DNA of 64,000 bases from CBDHDJ01 sp965261645. Lineage in GTDB: Bacteria; Pseudomonadota; Alphaproteobacteria; SHVV01. Position 1 is the first letter of the stretch. Every line of letters starts with the position of its first letter. Location of the stretch: contig CBDHDJ010000003.1 in the NCBI GenBank assembly GCA_965261645.1, positions 434,001 to 498,000 on the forward strand. Reading direction: 5' to 3'. A program made the translations under genes and the position numbers. The notes under the pieces are model-generated. The model was not told the DNA's origin and ran no database searches. It saw only the letters and a list, made by a program, of their open reading frames with translations. Positions 28,119 through 36,763 of the stretch are shown here, piece after piece.

Positions 28119-28694
28119 ATGCCGCTCTACGAAAGCGTCTTCATCGTCCGCCAGGACGCTTCGAGCCAGCAAGTCGAAGGCTTGGCGGACAATTTCTCCA
28201 AGATTGTCACAGATCTTGGCGGCGACGTTCCCAAGACCGAATATTGGGGCCTGCGCAGCCTCGCTTACCGCATCAAAAAAAACCGCAAGGGCCACTACGT
28301 GCTCTTCAACATCAACGCGCCCTATGACGCCGTCGCAGAGATGGAGCGCAACATGCGCCTCAACGAGGATATCCTGCGCTACATGACGCTCCGGGTCGAT
28401 GAACTCGAGGAAGGGCCTTCGATCGTGATGCGGGTCAAGGCCGGCCGCGATGAGGGGTCCCGCCGGGACGGGCCGCGGGATGCTCGGGATCGCGACCGCA
28501 GGCCGTCCGGAGCCGCGCCCGTTGCAGACAAGGCGCCCGGTACGGAGAAGGCGCCCGTTGCAGACAAGGCGCCCGTTGCGGATGAGGCGCCTGTTGCGGT
28601 TGAGGCGCCTGTTGCGGATGAGGCAGAGGGGAGCCAGGAGACTCAGAACGCCGGCGATGAAACCTCACCTGCCAGCGAAGAGGAAAAGGCGTGA
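28119..28694 (+). CDS. rpsF: 30S ribosomal protein S6
   Basis: 191 residues from the ATG of MPLYESVFIVRQDAS; GAGGACAACGGG upstream serves as ribosome-binding site. The S6 fold spans residues 1-105, with YRIKKNRKGHYVLFN and a conserved RYMTLRVDELEEGPS end. Bacterial S6 is usually 95-140 residues; here a tail of about 75 residues follows, built from degenerate units such as APVADKAP and ending in acidic residues. The stop overlaps the rpsR start (GTGA). S6 binds the central domain of 16S rRNA as a pair with S18. Confidence 0.97.
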   Translation: MPLYESVFIVRQDASSQQVEGLADNFSKIVTDLGGDVPKTEYWGLRSLAYRIKKNRKGHYVLFNINAPYDAVAEMERNMRLNEDILRYMTLRVDELEEGPSIVMRVKAGRDEGSRRDGPRDARDRDRRPSGAAPVADKAPGTEKAPVADKAPVADEAPVAVEAPVADEAEGSQETQNAGDETSPASEEEKA

Positions 28695-28969
28695 CGAACG
28701 GGGCGAGAGGCGCACGGTCACGGTCCGAGAGTTCGGGCGCCGGCGCGCGCCGGCCGTTCTTCCGGCGCCGCAAGACCTGCCCATTCTCGGGTTCGAACGC
28801 GCCCAAGATTGACTACAAGGACACCAAGCTCCTGCTGCGGTTCGTGTCGGAGCGCGGCAAGATCGTGCCGAGCCGGATCAGGTCGGTCTCCGCCAAGAAG
28901 CAAAGAGAGCTCGCAAAAGCCATCAAGCGCGCGCGGTTTCTCGCCCTCTTACCCTACATTGTCGAATAA
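28691..28969 (+). CDS. rpsR: 30S ribosomal protein S18
   Basis: 92 residues with a GTG start overlapping the rpsF stop by 4 bases. Contains FFRRRKTCPFSG and the KIDYKDTKLLLRFVSERGKI core with IKRARFLALLPY at the C-terminal end. The N-terminal 20 residues (Arg/Ser/Gly-rich) are an extension relative to short S18 proteins. It assembles with S6 on the 30S platform. Confidence 0.97.
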   Translation: MTNGARGARSRSESSGAGARRPFFRRRKTCPFSGSNAPKIDYKDTKLLLRFVSERGKIVPSRIRSVSAKKQRELAKAIKRARFLALLPYIVE

Positions 28970-29009
28970 GGAGTGCCCGGCGTGGCGTCGCGCCGGGCCG
29001 TGACGGCCG

Positions 29010-29957
29010 ATGGCGCGGGAAATCCTGTTCGTGCTTGCCGCTGGCGCAGCCAGCGGAATCCTCTACAGCGCTGCCTTTTTTGGCACCTGGGGCGCCGTAA
29101 TTTTCATCTTTCTCTCGATTTTTCCTCCGGTCTTCGTGGGACTGGGCCGGGGCGCCCTGTCGGCCGGCCTGGCTGGCCTCGTCGGCGCAACGACCGTTGG
29201 CCTGCTTGGAGGCGTTGCCGGGAGCGCCCTTGTCTTCCTGTTCACCAACGCCATTCCCGCGGCGTGGCTGTCGCGCCAGGCCCTGTTGTCCCGCGCGGGG
29301 CCGTCCGGCACCGAATGGTACCCGCCCGGCCGCCTCGTCGCCTGGCTGAGCGCCTTTCCCGCGGTTTACTTCCTTGCGGTCGTCGTCTTTTTCCTCGATG
29401 CGCCGGGCGGCCCGCAAGAGGGCATCGCGGCGGCTCTCGGTGTCTCGCCCGAGCTGCTGGCAGGGATGTTCGGCGATGCGCCCGCCGATGGATTTCTGCC
29501 GACCGCTGCCGATCTCACAGTCCTGCTACCCAGCTCGTTGGCGACGGGCTGGATGATCATGATGACCCTCAATCTCCTCCTCGCTCAGGGCGTGTTGAGC
29601 CGTCTCAACATCAACCGCCGCCCTGCCCTGTCGCTGATCGATATGGAGCTGCCCACGGTCCTTCTGGCGGCCGCCGCCCTGGCGATTATTCTCGCCGTCT
29701 TTCCCGATGTCCTGGGTTACCTCGGCCGGACGTTGATGGTTATCTTCCTGGTGCCGTATTTTTTTCTCGGATTGGCGTTGGTTCACACGTTGACCCGCCC
29801 ATGGCCGGCTCGCCATTTCCTTCTGTTCATGTTCTATCTTTTGTTATTGTTGATCGGCTGGTTGATTGTCTTGGTCACGGGTATGGGTATCGTCGAACAC
29901 TTCGGCAGGTTTCGTAAGCGGCGGGCCCGCGCATCGGGCGGACCGAAGGGGGAGTAA
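29010..29957 (+). CDS. DUF2232 (YybS-like) integral membrane protein
   Basis: 315 residues with seven or eight hydrophobic segments, for example EILFVLAAGAASGILYSAAF, GAVIFIFLSIFPPVFVGLG, AGLVGATTVGLLGGVAG and PTVLLAAAALAIILAVFP. Position between rpsR and rplI is conserved for DUF2232 proteins in many alphaproteobacteria. The function is not known; a link with ribosome or cell-envelope homeostasis is only suggested by this neighbourhood. The last A of its TAA stop is the first base of the rplI ATG, so the two are translationally coupled. Confidence 0.85.
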   Translation: MAREILFVLAAGAASGILYSAAFFGTWGAVIFIFLSIFPPVFVGLGRGALSAGLAGLVGATTVGLLGGVAGSALVFLFTNAIPAAWLSRQALLSRAGPSGTEWYPPGRLVAWLSAFPAVYFLAVVVFFLDAPGGPQEGIAAALGVSPELLAGMFGDAPADGFLPTAADLTVLLPSSLATGWMIMMTLNLLLAQGVLSRLNINRRPALSLIDMELPTVLLAAAALAIILAVFPDVLGYLGRTLMVIFLVPYFFLGLALVHTLTRPWPARHFLLFMFYLLLLLIGWLIVLVTGMGIVEHFGRFRKRRARASGGPKGE

Positions 29958-30649
29958 TGCAAGTTATCCTGCTCGAACGCATTGAAAAACTGGGCCAGAT
30001 GGGCGATGTCGTAACCGTCAAGGATGGCTACGCCCGGAATTTCCTCTTGCCGCGAAACAAGGCGCTCAGGGCCAGTAAGGACAACGTCGCCCTCTTCGAG
30101 GCGGACCGCGGCCAGCTCGAAGCGACCAATCTTGTCCAGCGCCAGGAAGCCGAGGGTCTGGTCGGCAGGTTCGACGGTCTCAGCCTGGTCATTCTGCGTC
30201 AAGCCAGTGAAGCCGGCCAACTTTACGGTTCGGTCTCGGCGCGTGACGTCGTGACCGCCTTGGCGGAGGTGGGCATCACCATCGAGCGCCGCCAGGTCCT
30301 GCTCGACGCCACGATTAAATCGCTTGGCCTCACACTGGTGCGAATCGCGCTCCATCCCGAGGTCACCGTCGAGGTGGGCGTGAACGTCGCCCGCTCCGCC
30401 GCCGAAGCCGAGGCGCAGGCGAGTGCAGGCGAGGCCGAAGAAGCCGGGCTCGAGGCCTATTTCGAAGACGAAGAGCTTGCCTCCCGGGCCCCAACCGAGG
30501 CGCAAACCGTTGCGGCGAACGAAGCAGCGGCGCCGGCGCGAGCGGAAGAGCCGGCAGCCGCGGAATCGGCTGAGGCGGACGACGCGCCGGCTGAGGTGGA
30601 ACCCGCCGGCGATTCAGGCGCCGAGCAAGCGGCCGACAGGAAGGATTGA
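29957..30649 (+). CDS. rplI: 50S ribosomal protein L9
   Basis: 230 residues. The N-terminal domain has the L9 signature MQVILLERIEKLGQMGDVV and KDGYARNFLLPRNKAL; the long connecting helix and the C-terminal domain (LYGSVSARDVVTALAEVGI) reach about residue 150. The remaining 80 residues are an Ala/Glu-rich acidic tail absent from typical 148-150-residue L9 proteins. It binds 23S rRNA domain V. The start overlaps the stop of the DUF2232 gene. Confidence 0.97.
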   Translation: MQVILLERIEKLGQMGDVVTVKDGYARNFLLPRNKALRASKDNVALFEADRGQLEATNLVQRQEAEGLVGRFDGLSLVILRQASEAGQLYGSVSARDVVTALAEVGITIERRQVLLDATIKSLGLTLVRIALHPEVTVEVGVNVARSAAEAEAQASAGEAEEAGLEAYFEDEELASRAPTEAQTVAANEAAAPARAEEPAAAESAEADDAPAEVEPAGDSGAEQAADRKD

Positions 30650-30692
30650 TCGCCCGGATCGCCTAAACCTGAAGAGCGGAAGGAAACGTCAC

Positions 30693-31919
30693 ATGCTGGT
30701 CGGGGTGTTTCTCAAGTCACTCGTGACCGTCGGCACGCTCCGGGTGATCGACGCCAACGGAAAGCTCCACGAGTTCAGCGGATCGCCCGGCCCCAGCGTG
30801 ACCATCAGGCTGCACGACCGCTCGCTCCACACGCGTCTGTTTTTCAGCCCGCATCTGGCCACCGGTGAGGCGTTCATGGACGGCACGCTCACCGTCGAGG
30901 ATGGCGACATCTACGACTTCGCCGCTTTGGGTATGATGAATCTCCGCTCCGGCCAAGGCCACTGGGTGCAGGACATCGTCGCCGGCTTTCGGCGCATGGG
31001 CAAACGTCTCGCGCAGCACAACCCCGTCGGCCGGGCGCAGGTCAATGTCGCCCACCATTACGAACTGTCGGACACGCTCTACGAGCTCTTTCTCGATAAG
31101 GACCGACAGTATTCCTGCGCCTATTTCCAGACCACGGAGGACAGCCTCGACGAGGCCCAGGAGAACAAGCGGCGCCATATCGCCGCCAAGCTCCTGCTCG
31201 AATCGGATTCGCGGGTGCTCGACATCGGCTCGGGCTGGGGCGGGCTGGCGCTCTATCTCGCGCAGGTTTCGGGCGCGGACGTCACTGGCATCACGCTCTC
31301 GCAGGAGCAGATCAAGGTCGCTCGGGAGCGCGCCATGGCTGCGAGACTGGCCACCAAGGTCCGTTTCAACCTGCAGGATTACCGCGAGGTGACCGGCCGT
31401 TTCGACAGCATCGTCTCGGTCGGCATGTTCGAACATGTCGGCGTCGGCTACTACCGGGCGTTCTTCAATGCCGTGCGCGACCTGCTCGCCGAGGAGGGCG
31501 TCGCGCTATTGCACTCGATCGGCCGCATGAACGGCCCCGGCGCCACCAGTCCCTGGGCGCGCAAGTACATCTTTCCGGGCGGTTATGTGCCGGCGCTGTC
31601 CGAGGTCCTGCCGGTCATCGAACGCGCCGGCCTGGTGGTGACCGATATCGAGATCCTGCGCCTGCACTATGCGGAAACCCTCAAGGCGTGGCGGCGGAAC
31701 TTCAACGCCAACCGCACGCGCATCGCCGAAATCTACGACCAACGCTTCTGCCGCATGTGGGAGTTTTACCTTGCCAGCAGCGAGGCCGCGTTCCGTTACG
31801 GCGGGCTTATGGTGTTCCAGATCCAGATGGCCAAGCGCCACGAGGCCGTACCGCTCACCCGCGATTACATCACCGATTGGGAACGCTCAGCCCAACGCCG
31901 CGAATCGGCCGCCGCCTGA
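30693..31919 (+). CDS. cfa: Cyclopropane-fatty-acyl-phospholipid synthase
   Basis: 408 residues. An N-terminal lipid-binding-like region leads to the family signature NVAHHYELSDTLYELFLD and YSCAYFQTTEDSLDEAQENK; the SAM-binding motif is VLDIGSGWGGLALYLAQ, followed by GITLSQEQIKVARERA and SVGMFEHVGVGYY. These are the full set of CFA synthase landmarks, so the enzyme should add a methylene bridge from S-adenosylmethionine to cis double bonds of membrane phospholipids. The ATG at 30693 follows GGAAGGAAACG. It lies 43 bp after rplI on the same strand and could be read from the same transcript. Confidence 0.93.
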   Translation: MLVGVFLKSLVTVGTLRVIDANGKLHEFSGSPGPSVTIRLHDRSLHTRLFFSPHLATGEAFMDGTLTVEDGDIYDFAALGMMNLRSGQGHWVQDIVAGFRRMGKRLAQHNPVGRAQVNVAHHYELSDTLYELFLDKDRQYSCAYFQTTEDSLDEAQENKRRHIAAKLLLESDSRVLDIGSGWGGLALYLAQVSGADVTGITLSQEQIKVARERAMAARLATKVRFNLQDYREVTGRFDSIVSVGMFEHVGVGYYRAFFNAVRDLLAEEGVALLHSIGRMNGPGATSPWARKYIFPGGYVPALSEVLPVIERAGLVVTDIEILRLHYAETLKAWRRNFNANRTRIAEIYDQRFCRMWEFYLASSEAAFRYGGLMVFQIQMAKRHEAVPLTRDYITDWERSAQRRESAAA

Positions 31920-31992
31920 GCCCGCTCAGCCCGCCCGCGCCACACCGCAGCGCGAGGGGCGACGCGGAAGCCCCTCTCTTTCTAGTAGCGGG

Positions 31993-32931
31993 CTAGTCGC
32001 CCTTGCCGCTTTTACCGCCACCCGTGCCGCCGTTGCTGCCGCTCTTTCCGCCCTTATCGCCGCCATCACCGCTGCTCGATCCGCCGCCCTTGCTGCTGCC
32101 TTGATCATTGTCGGTTGTGGTGCCGGCATGCTTGACCGCGTGCTGCCAGTTAGCATCATCCTCGAGCCCGAAATTCTTGCGGCGCTTCTTGGGCTGGTTT
32201 TTAAGCGCGGGATCCTGGAGCTGTTTGGCTTTGCCGAGCGTCGCTCGTCCGGTTTTCGCGGAAACCGCGACGCTCTGCCCCTTCGCGGCGACGACGGACC
32301 CGCCCACACCTTTGCCCGCGCTGGTGGGGCTGACCTCGACCTTTCCTTCGTTGACCGACACGGTGGTACTGCCATCCGTGGCGACCGAGACCGAAAAATC
32401 GGTGCCGCGAATTCCGATGGTGGCGGTCGGCGTGACAACCTGGAATCCGGCCTTGTGCATGTCGCCGGAAACGATGCGAAACACGCCCGAGCTCAGACGC
32501 GCCAGCAATGTCCCCCGCCGTGTGTCCGGGTCGTAGATGTACGTTTCGATAACCATGCTGCTGTCTTCGCCGAGCCGGAAATCCGTGCTATCGAGAAACA
32601 CGATATGCAGGGCGCCCCCGACGGCCGTCTCCACGGTCTCATCTTCGAAGACATCGTCCAAAATGAAGAGCTCGCGGCGACCGGTCTCCAGGAGCATGCC
32701 GTGGGCTGCGGTGGCGAGTTCCACGGTGCCGATTTGACGTGATTTGGCCAACGACGCGAACTGGACCGGCGCCTCGTCCGATTTCGCATGGTCTGGCGCC
32801 GCGAGGATGAACACAAGGGTCGCGGCAATCACGTAAATGGCGCGCCGCAACACCGACCCGAGCGAATTCGCAGCGAGTACTTGGCGCTGTGCCGGCCGAA
32901 TCGAAAGTTCCCGCTGATTTGGCGGGCCCAT
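31993..32931 (-). CDS. Secreted FecR-domain protein
   Basis: 312 residues. A long positively charged N terminus leads to a signal segment AIYVIAATLVFILAA ending near DHAKSDE. The FecR domain follows (ETAVGGALHIVFLDSTDFRL, SGVFRIVSGDMHKAGFQVVT, TATIGIRGTDFSVSVA, TTVSVNEGKVEVS). From about residue 235 the tail is Lys/Gly/Ser-rich and low in complexity. FecR-domain proteins of this free-standing type are periplasmic or surface proteins, often near adhesins or adenylate-cyclase-like sensors; no sigma factor or receptor is adjacent, so a FecIR-type signalling role is not supported. Confidence 0.85.
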   Translation of the reverse strand: MGPPNQRELSIRPAQRQVLAANSLGSVLRRAIYVIAATLVFILAAPDHAKSDEAPVQFASLAKSRQIGTVELATAAHGMLLETGRRELFILDDVFEDETVETAVGGALHIVFLDSTDFRLGEDSSMVIETYIYDPDTRRGTLLARLSSGVFRIVSGDMHKAGFQVVTPTATIGIRGTDFSVSVATDGSTTVSVNEGKVEVSPTSAGKGVGGSVVAAKGQSVAVSAKTGRATLGKAKQLQDPALKNQPKKRRKNFGLEDDANWQHAVKHAGTTTDNDQGSSKGGGSSSGDGGDKGGKSGSNGGTGGGKSGKGD

Positions 32932-33315
32932 AGGTCCTCCCCGACCACCTCACCGGCACCAGGCCAATTACCGGCCGGTGAAGTACCGCTTTGACGAGTA
33001 TTCGAGCCTGATTTTTATATTGTCAAAGCGTAACTCAGTAGCATCGATAGAAGACCATAAACGAAGTCCAGGTACCCGTGGAATTTTAATCTTTTCACCT
33101 GGTTTATTTTCACGCCGTGGACTGGAGCTGCGTGATATCGACTTGCGTCAGCCGCTATATTTTCATGCGCTTCTCCGCTCAGAACTTGCCCGCCGGGATT
33201 GAACATTGACGGACTGAACGATCCCCACAATCCACCTCCTGTGGAGCAATCTTTTCCCCAGGAATCTTGCTGCCGCCACCGAGTTAGTTCTCGATTCGTT
33301 TTGCGGGCTTGTTAT
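32932..33315. other. AT-rich divergent intergenic region upstream of dnaB
   Basis: Lies between the divergent fecR-like gene and dnaB. It is clearly more AT-rich than its neighbours, with stretches such as TTTTTATATTG and GGAATTTTAATC, and should hold both promoters. No DnaA-box cluster or RNA gene was recognised. The dnaB frame is open from 33199, but this stretch lacks coding character. Confidence 0.5.
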
Positions 33316-34824
33316 ATGGTCAACGCCATGGATCCGTTAGCCGCTTCGCCTCCCTCCTTTGATGACCACAACGCATCGTATCGTACGATGCCGCACAATC
33401 TGGAGGCGGAGGAGGCCATGCTCGGGGCCATCCTCGTCAACAACGAAGCCGCCTTCCGGATCGCCACGTTCCTGCAAGCCGAGCATTTCTACGAGCCCGT
33501 GCACGGCCGCATCTTTGCCGCTGCCATGAAGCTGATCGAGCGCGGCCAGATCGCCACGCCGGTCACGCTAAAGGCTTTCTTCGATCATGACGAGGCGCTG
33601 GCCGATGTCGGCGGCGCCGAATATCTCGGTCGTCTGGCCAGCGCGGCGGTCACCACGGCCAATGCCGAGGATTATGGCCGCATCGTCTATGACATGGCGA
33701 TGCGCCGGCAGCTCATCCAGATCGGCGAGGACATGGTCCAGGACGCCCTCGATGCGGACCTCGATCAATCGGCAATGGGGCAAATCGAGCAGGCCGAGAG
33801 CCAGCTCTTCAACCTGGCCCAGAAAGGGACCGCCGAAGGGGGCGCCCAACCGTTCGTCAAGATCGTCAAGGAAACGATCGAGAACGCCGAAGCCGCCCAT
33901 AAGCGCGACAGCAAACTTACCGGCGTCGCGACCGGCCTCACCGATCTAGACGCCAAGCTCGGCGGCCTAAACCGCTCGGAGCTGATCATTCTCGCCGGCC
34001 GGCCGTCGATGGGCAAAACCGCGCTCGCAACCAACATCGCCTTCAACGCGGCGCGGACGTATCACGCCCAAGGAGGCAGTGCGGGCGACGAGGTGACCGA
34101 CGGCGCGGCGGTCGCCTTCTTCTCGCTCGAGATGTCGGCCGTCCAGCTGACAACCCGGCTGCTGGCTGAGGTCTCGCGCGTGTCCTCGGAGAATATCCGC
34201 CGCGGTCAGATGACCGACGACGACTTTCTCAAGGTCGTTCGCGCGAGCCAGGACCTCGAGCCGCTCACGCTGCTCATCGACGATACGCCGGCGATCACCA
34301 TCTCCGCGCTCACCACCCGGGCGCGGAGATTGAAGCGCACGTATGACATCGGTCTGGTCGTCGTGGATTACCTCCAGCTCCTGCGGCCCGCGCGGGAACG
34401 CCGCGACGACAGCCGGGTGCTGGAAATCTCAGACATCACCCAGGGGCTCAAGGCGCTCGCCAAGCTCCTCGACGTGCCGGTGCTAGCGCTCTCCCAGCTC
34501 AATCGCGCCGTCGAGCACCGCGAAGACAAGCGGCCGTTCCTCGCTGACTTACGCGAATCAGGCGCCATCGAACAGGACGCGGACATCGTCATGTTCATCT
34601 TCCGCGAGGAGTATTACCGGTCGCGCCAGCAGCCCGAGGTCGGCACGCCGGAGCACGCCAAGTGGCAAGCAGACATGGAGCGCATTCACAACAAGGCGGA
34701 GATCATCATCGCCAAGCACCGGCATGGGCCAACTGGCCTGGTCGAGCTCCAATTCGAAGGGGAGGTAACGAAGTTCTCCAATCTCGCCCGGTCCGATCAC
34801 CTGCCCGATGAGCCACCTTTCTAG
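33316..34824 (+). CDS. dnaB: Replicative DNA helicase DnaB
   Basis: About 502 residues. The N-terminal DnaG-binding domain starts MPHNLEAEEAMLGAIL; the RecA-like motor has Walker A LAGRPSMGKTAL, FFSLEMSAVQLTTRL, Walker B GLVVVDYLQLL and the late EIIIAKHRHGPTG motif. It forms the hexameric helicase unwinding the fork on the lagging strand. The start is uncertain: ATG 33316 is used here, ATG 33328 is equally possible, and 33199 would add unconserved residues. The gene overlaps alr by 17 bases. Confidence 0.96.
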   Translation: MVNAMDPLAASPPSFDDHNASYRTMPHNLEAEEAMLGAILVNNEAAFRIATFLQAEHFYEPVHGRIFAAAMKLIERGQIATPVTLKAFFDHDEALADVGGAEYLGRLASAAVTTANAEDYGRIVYDMAMRRQLIQIGEDMVQDALDADLDQSAMGQIEQAESQLFNLAQKGTAEGGAQPFVKIVKETIENAEAAHKRDSKLTGVATGLTDLDAKLGGLNRSELIILAGRPSMGKTALATNIAFNAARTYHAQGGSAGDEVTDGAAVAFFSLEMSAVQLTTRLLAEVSRVSSENIRRGQMTDDDFLKVVRASQDLEPLTLLIDDTPAITISALTTRARRLKRTYDIGLVVVDYLQLLRPARERRDDSRVLEISDITQGLKALAKLLDVPVLALSQLNRAVEHREDKRPFLADLRESGAIEQDADIVMFIFREEYYRSRQQPEVGTPEHAKWQADMERIHNKAEIIIAKHRHGPTGLVELQFEGEVTKFSNLARSDHLPDEPPF

Positions 34825-35932
34825 CCGTTTTGGCGCGACCCTCACCATCAACCTCGACGCGCTTGCGGCCAATTATCGGACCCTGACGGGTCGGCTTTCT
34901 GGGGCTCGTTGCGCGGGCGTCGTCAAGGCCGATGCGTATGGCCTCGGCGTCCGGCAGGCGGCGCCCGTCCTCGCCAGGGCCGGCTGCACGACGTTTTTCG
35001 TCGCGACCCTCGATGAGGGCATTGCGCTCGGTGAGAATCTCCCGCCAGATTCCAAAGGCAAGCCTGAAATCTTTATCCTGAACGGCCCCCATGACGGCGC
35101 GCCAGGCGAGTTTCTGGCGCATGATCTCGTTCCGGTGCTCAACAGCCCAGGCCAGATCGCGATATGGCGTGAGCTTGCGCAAGGCGAGGGCACCCGGCTT
35201 GCCGCGGCGCTCCACCTCGATACCGGCATGGCGCGGCTCGGCCTCAGCCCCGGCGAGGTCGACGCCGTGGCGGCCGATCCGTCGGCCTGTGAGGGCATCG
35301 ATCTCGTGCTCGTGATGAGCCACCTGGCCTGTGCGGACGAGCCCGAGCATCCCTTGAACCGTGCCCAGCTCGATCGCTTCAATGCACTCAAGGCCAAACT
35401 TCCCGCCGCGCCGGCAAGCTTGGCGAACTCATCGGGCATCTTCTTGGGCGACGATTTCCACTTCGATCTGGCCCGCCCCGGGGTCGCCCTTTACGGCGCC
35501 AATCCGTGTCTCGGACAACCCAATCCGATGGCGGAAGTCGTTCATTTACAAGGAAAAATCATCCAGGTGCGTGCCGTTGACAGCCCCATGACCGTTGGCT
35601 ATGGTGCCACGCACTCGGTCGCTCGGCCGGGGCGAGTCGCAACCGTACCAGTGGGATATGCCGACGGATGGCCGCGGGCCCTCGGCAATCGGGGTTTCGC
35701 GTATGTCGGGGATACGCGAGTGCCCCTGGTAGGTCAGGTGTCCATGGATCTGATTACCCTCGATGTCACCGACCTCCCCTCTCATCTCGCCGCGCCGGGG
35801 ACCGCCGTGGACCTCATCGGCGGGCATGCCGCCATCGATGACGTCGCCGATGCCGCCGACACCGTCGCCTACGAAATCCTCACGCGCCTCGGACACCGCT
35901 ACGAGCGGGTCTATATCGGTGGCGCGGCTTAG
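34808..35932 (+). CDS. alr: Alanine racemase
   Basis: 374 residues, full length. The PLP lysine is in VVKADAYGLGVRQA; the substrate-pocket motif is SPMTVGYGATHSV and the C-terminal catalytic region includes GQVSMDLITLDVTDL. It supplies D-alanine for peptidoglycan. The ATG overlaps the end of dnaB by 17 bases, so co-transcription with dnaB is likely. Confidence 0.95.
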   Translation: MSHLSSRFGATLTINLDALAANYRTLTGRLSGARCAGVVKADAYGLGVRQAAPVLARAGCTTFFVATLDEGIALGENLPPDSKGKPEIFILNGPHDGAPGEFLAHDLVPVLNSPGQIAIWRELAQGEGTRLAAALHLDTGMARLGLSPGEVDAVAADPSACEGIDLVLVMSHLACADEPEHPLNRAQLDRFNALKAKLPAAPASLANSSGIFLGDDFHFDLARPGVALYGANPCLGQPNPMAEVVHLQGKIIQVRAVDSPMTVGYGATHSVARPGRVATVPVGYADGWPRALGNRGFAYVGDTRVPLVGQVSMDLITLDVTDLPSHLAAPGTAVDLIGGHAAIDDVADAADTVAYEILTRLGHRYERVYIGGAA

Positions 35933-35960
35933 GGCTTAGGGCTTAGGGCTTAGGGCCTAG
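35931..35960. repeat. Short TTAGGGC heptamer tandem repeat
   Basis: About four tandem copies of TTAGGGC (the last altered to CTAGGG) directly after the alr stop and ending a few bases before the mlaE GTG. It overlaps the terminator region of alr and any ribosome-binding site of mlaE. Probably slippage-prone. Confidence 0.8.
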
Positions 35961-35965
35961 GGATC

Positions 35966-36754
35966 GTGGCGACGATCGCGGTGAATTTCCTGGCCGCGCT
36001 GGGCCGGTTTTCCCTCTCGTTCATAACGGAGATCGGCCGCCTCGCGCTGTTCACCGGCACAGCGCTCGGCCACACCATAACGCCACCGTACTATCCCCGT
36101 CTGATCGGCCGGCAGATGATGACGGTGGGCTATTTTTCGCTGCCTGTCGTCGGCCTGACCGCCCTGTTCACCGGCATGGTGCTGGCGCTGCAGATCTACG
36201 TCGGCTCTGCGCGCTTCAACGCCGAGGGCGCGGTCGCCACCATCGTCGTCATCGGCATCACCCGCGAGCTCGGACCGGTGCTCGCGGGCCTCATGGTCGC
36301 CGGCCGCGTCGGCGCGGCGATGGCCGCCGAGATCGGCACCATGCGGGTGACCGAGCAGATCGATGCGCTCACCACGCTGTCCACGAGCCCGTTCAAATAC
36401 CTCGTGGCGCCACGGCTCATCGCCGGCATCACCATGCTGCCGATTCTCGTGCTGGTCGGCGACATCGTCGGCGTTTTCGGCGCCTATCTCGTCGGCACCC
36501 AGAAGCTCGGGTTCAATCCGGCCAATTACTTACGCAATACCGTCGAGTTTCTCGAGACCATCGATGTCGTTTCGGGCCTCGTCAAGGCGGCGGCGTTCGG
36601 GTTCATCATCACCCTGATGGGCTGCTACCAGGGCTACCACAGCCGTGGCGGGGCGCAGGGCGTTGGCGCCGCGACGACCAACGCGGTGGTCAGCGCCACG
36701 GTCCTCATCCTCGCCGCGAACTACGTGATCACGGAACTCTTCTTTGCCCAATAA
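35966..36754 (+). CDS. mlaE: MlaE-family ABC transporter permease
   Basis: 262 residues, GTG start. The family signature is clear: SLPVVGLTALFTGMVLALQ, TRELGPVLAGLMVAGRVGAAMAAEIGTM (shown by its parts) and TEQIDALTTLSTSPFKYLV. Five or six membrane helices. MlaE forms the inner-membrane core of the phospholipid transporter that keeps outer-membrane asymmetry. Its ATPase partner follows 9 bases downstream. No MlaD-type MCE protein is next to it; radA comes directly after the ATPase. Confidence 0.93.
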   Translation: MATIAVNFLAALGRFSLSFITEIGRLALFTGTALGHTITPPYYPRLIGRQMMTVGYFSLPVVGLTALFTGMVLALQIYVGSARFNAEGAVATIVVIGITRELGPVLAGLMVAGRVGAAMAAEIGTMRVTEQIDALTTLSTSPFKYLVAPRLIAGITMLPILVLVGDIVGVFGAYLVGTQKLGFNPANYLRNTVEFLETIDVVSGLVKAAAFGFIITLMGCYQGYHSRGGAQGVGAATTNAVVSATVLILAANYVITELFFAQ

Positions 36755-36763
36755 GGATCTGCC

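Noticed and set aside
28430..28640. CRISPR-like repeats
   Set aside because: The short repeats in this stretch are in-frame degenerate codon repeats of the S6 tail, without spacers; no CRISPR array was seen anywhere in the window.
35931..35960. Telomere-like TTAGGG array
   Set aside because: Only about four units of a heptamer (TTAGGGC) inside a bacterial operon; resemblance to eukaryotic telomeres is coincidental.
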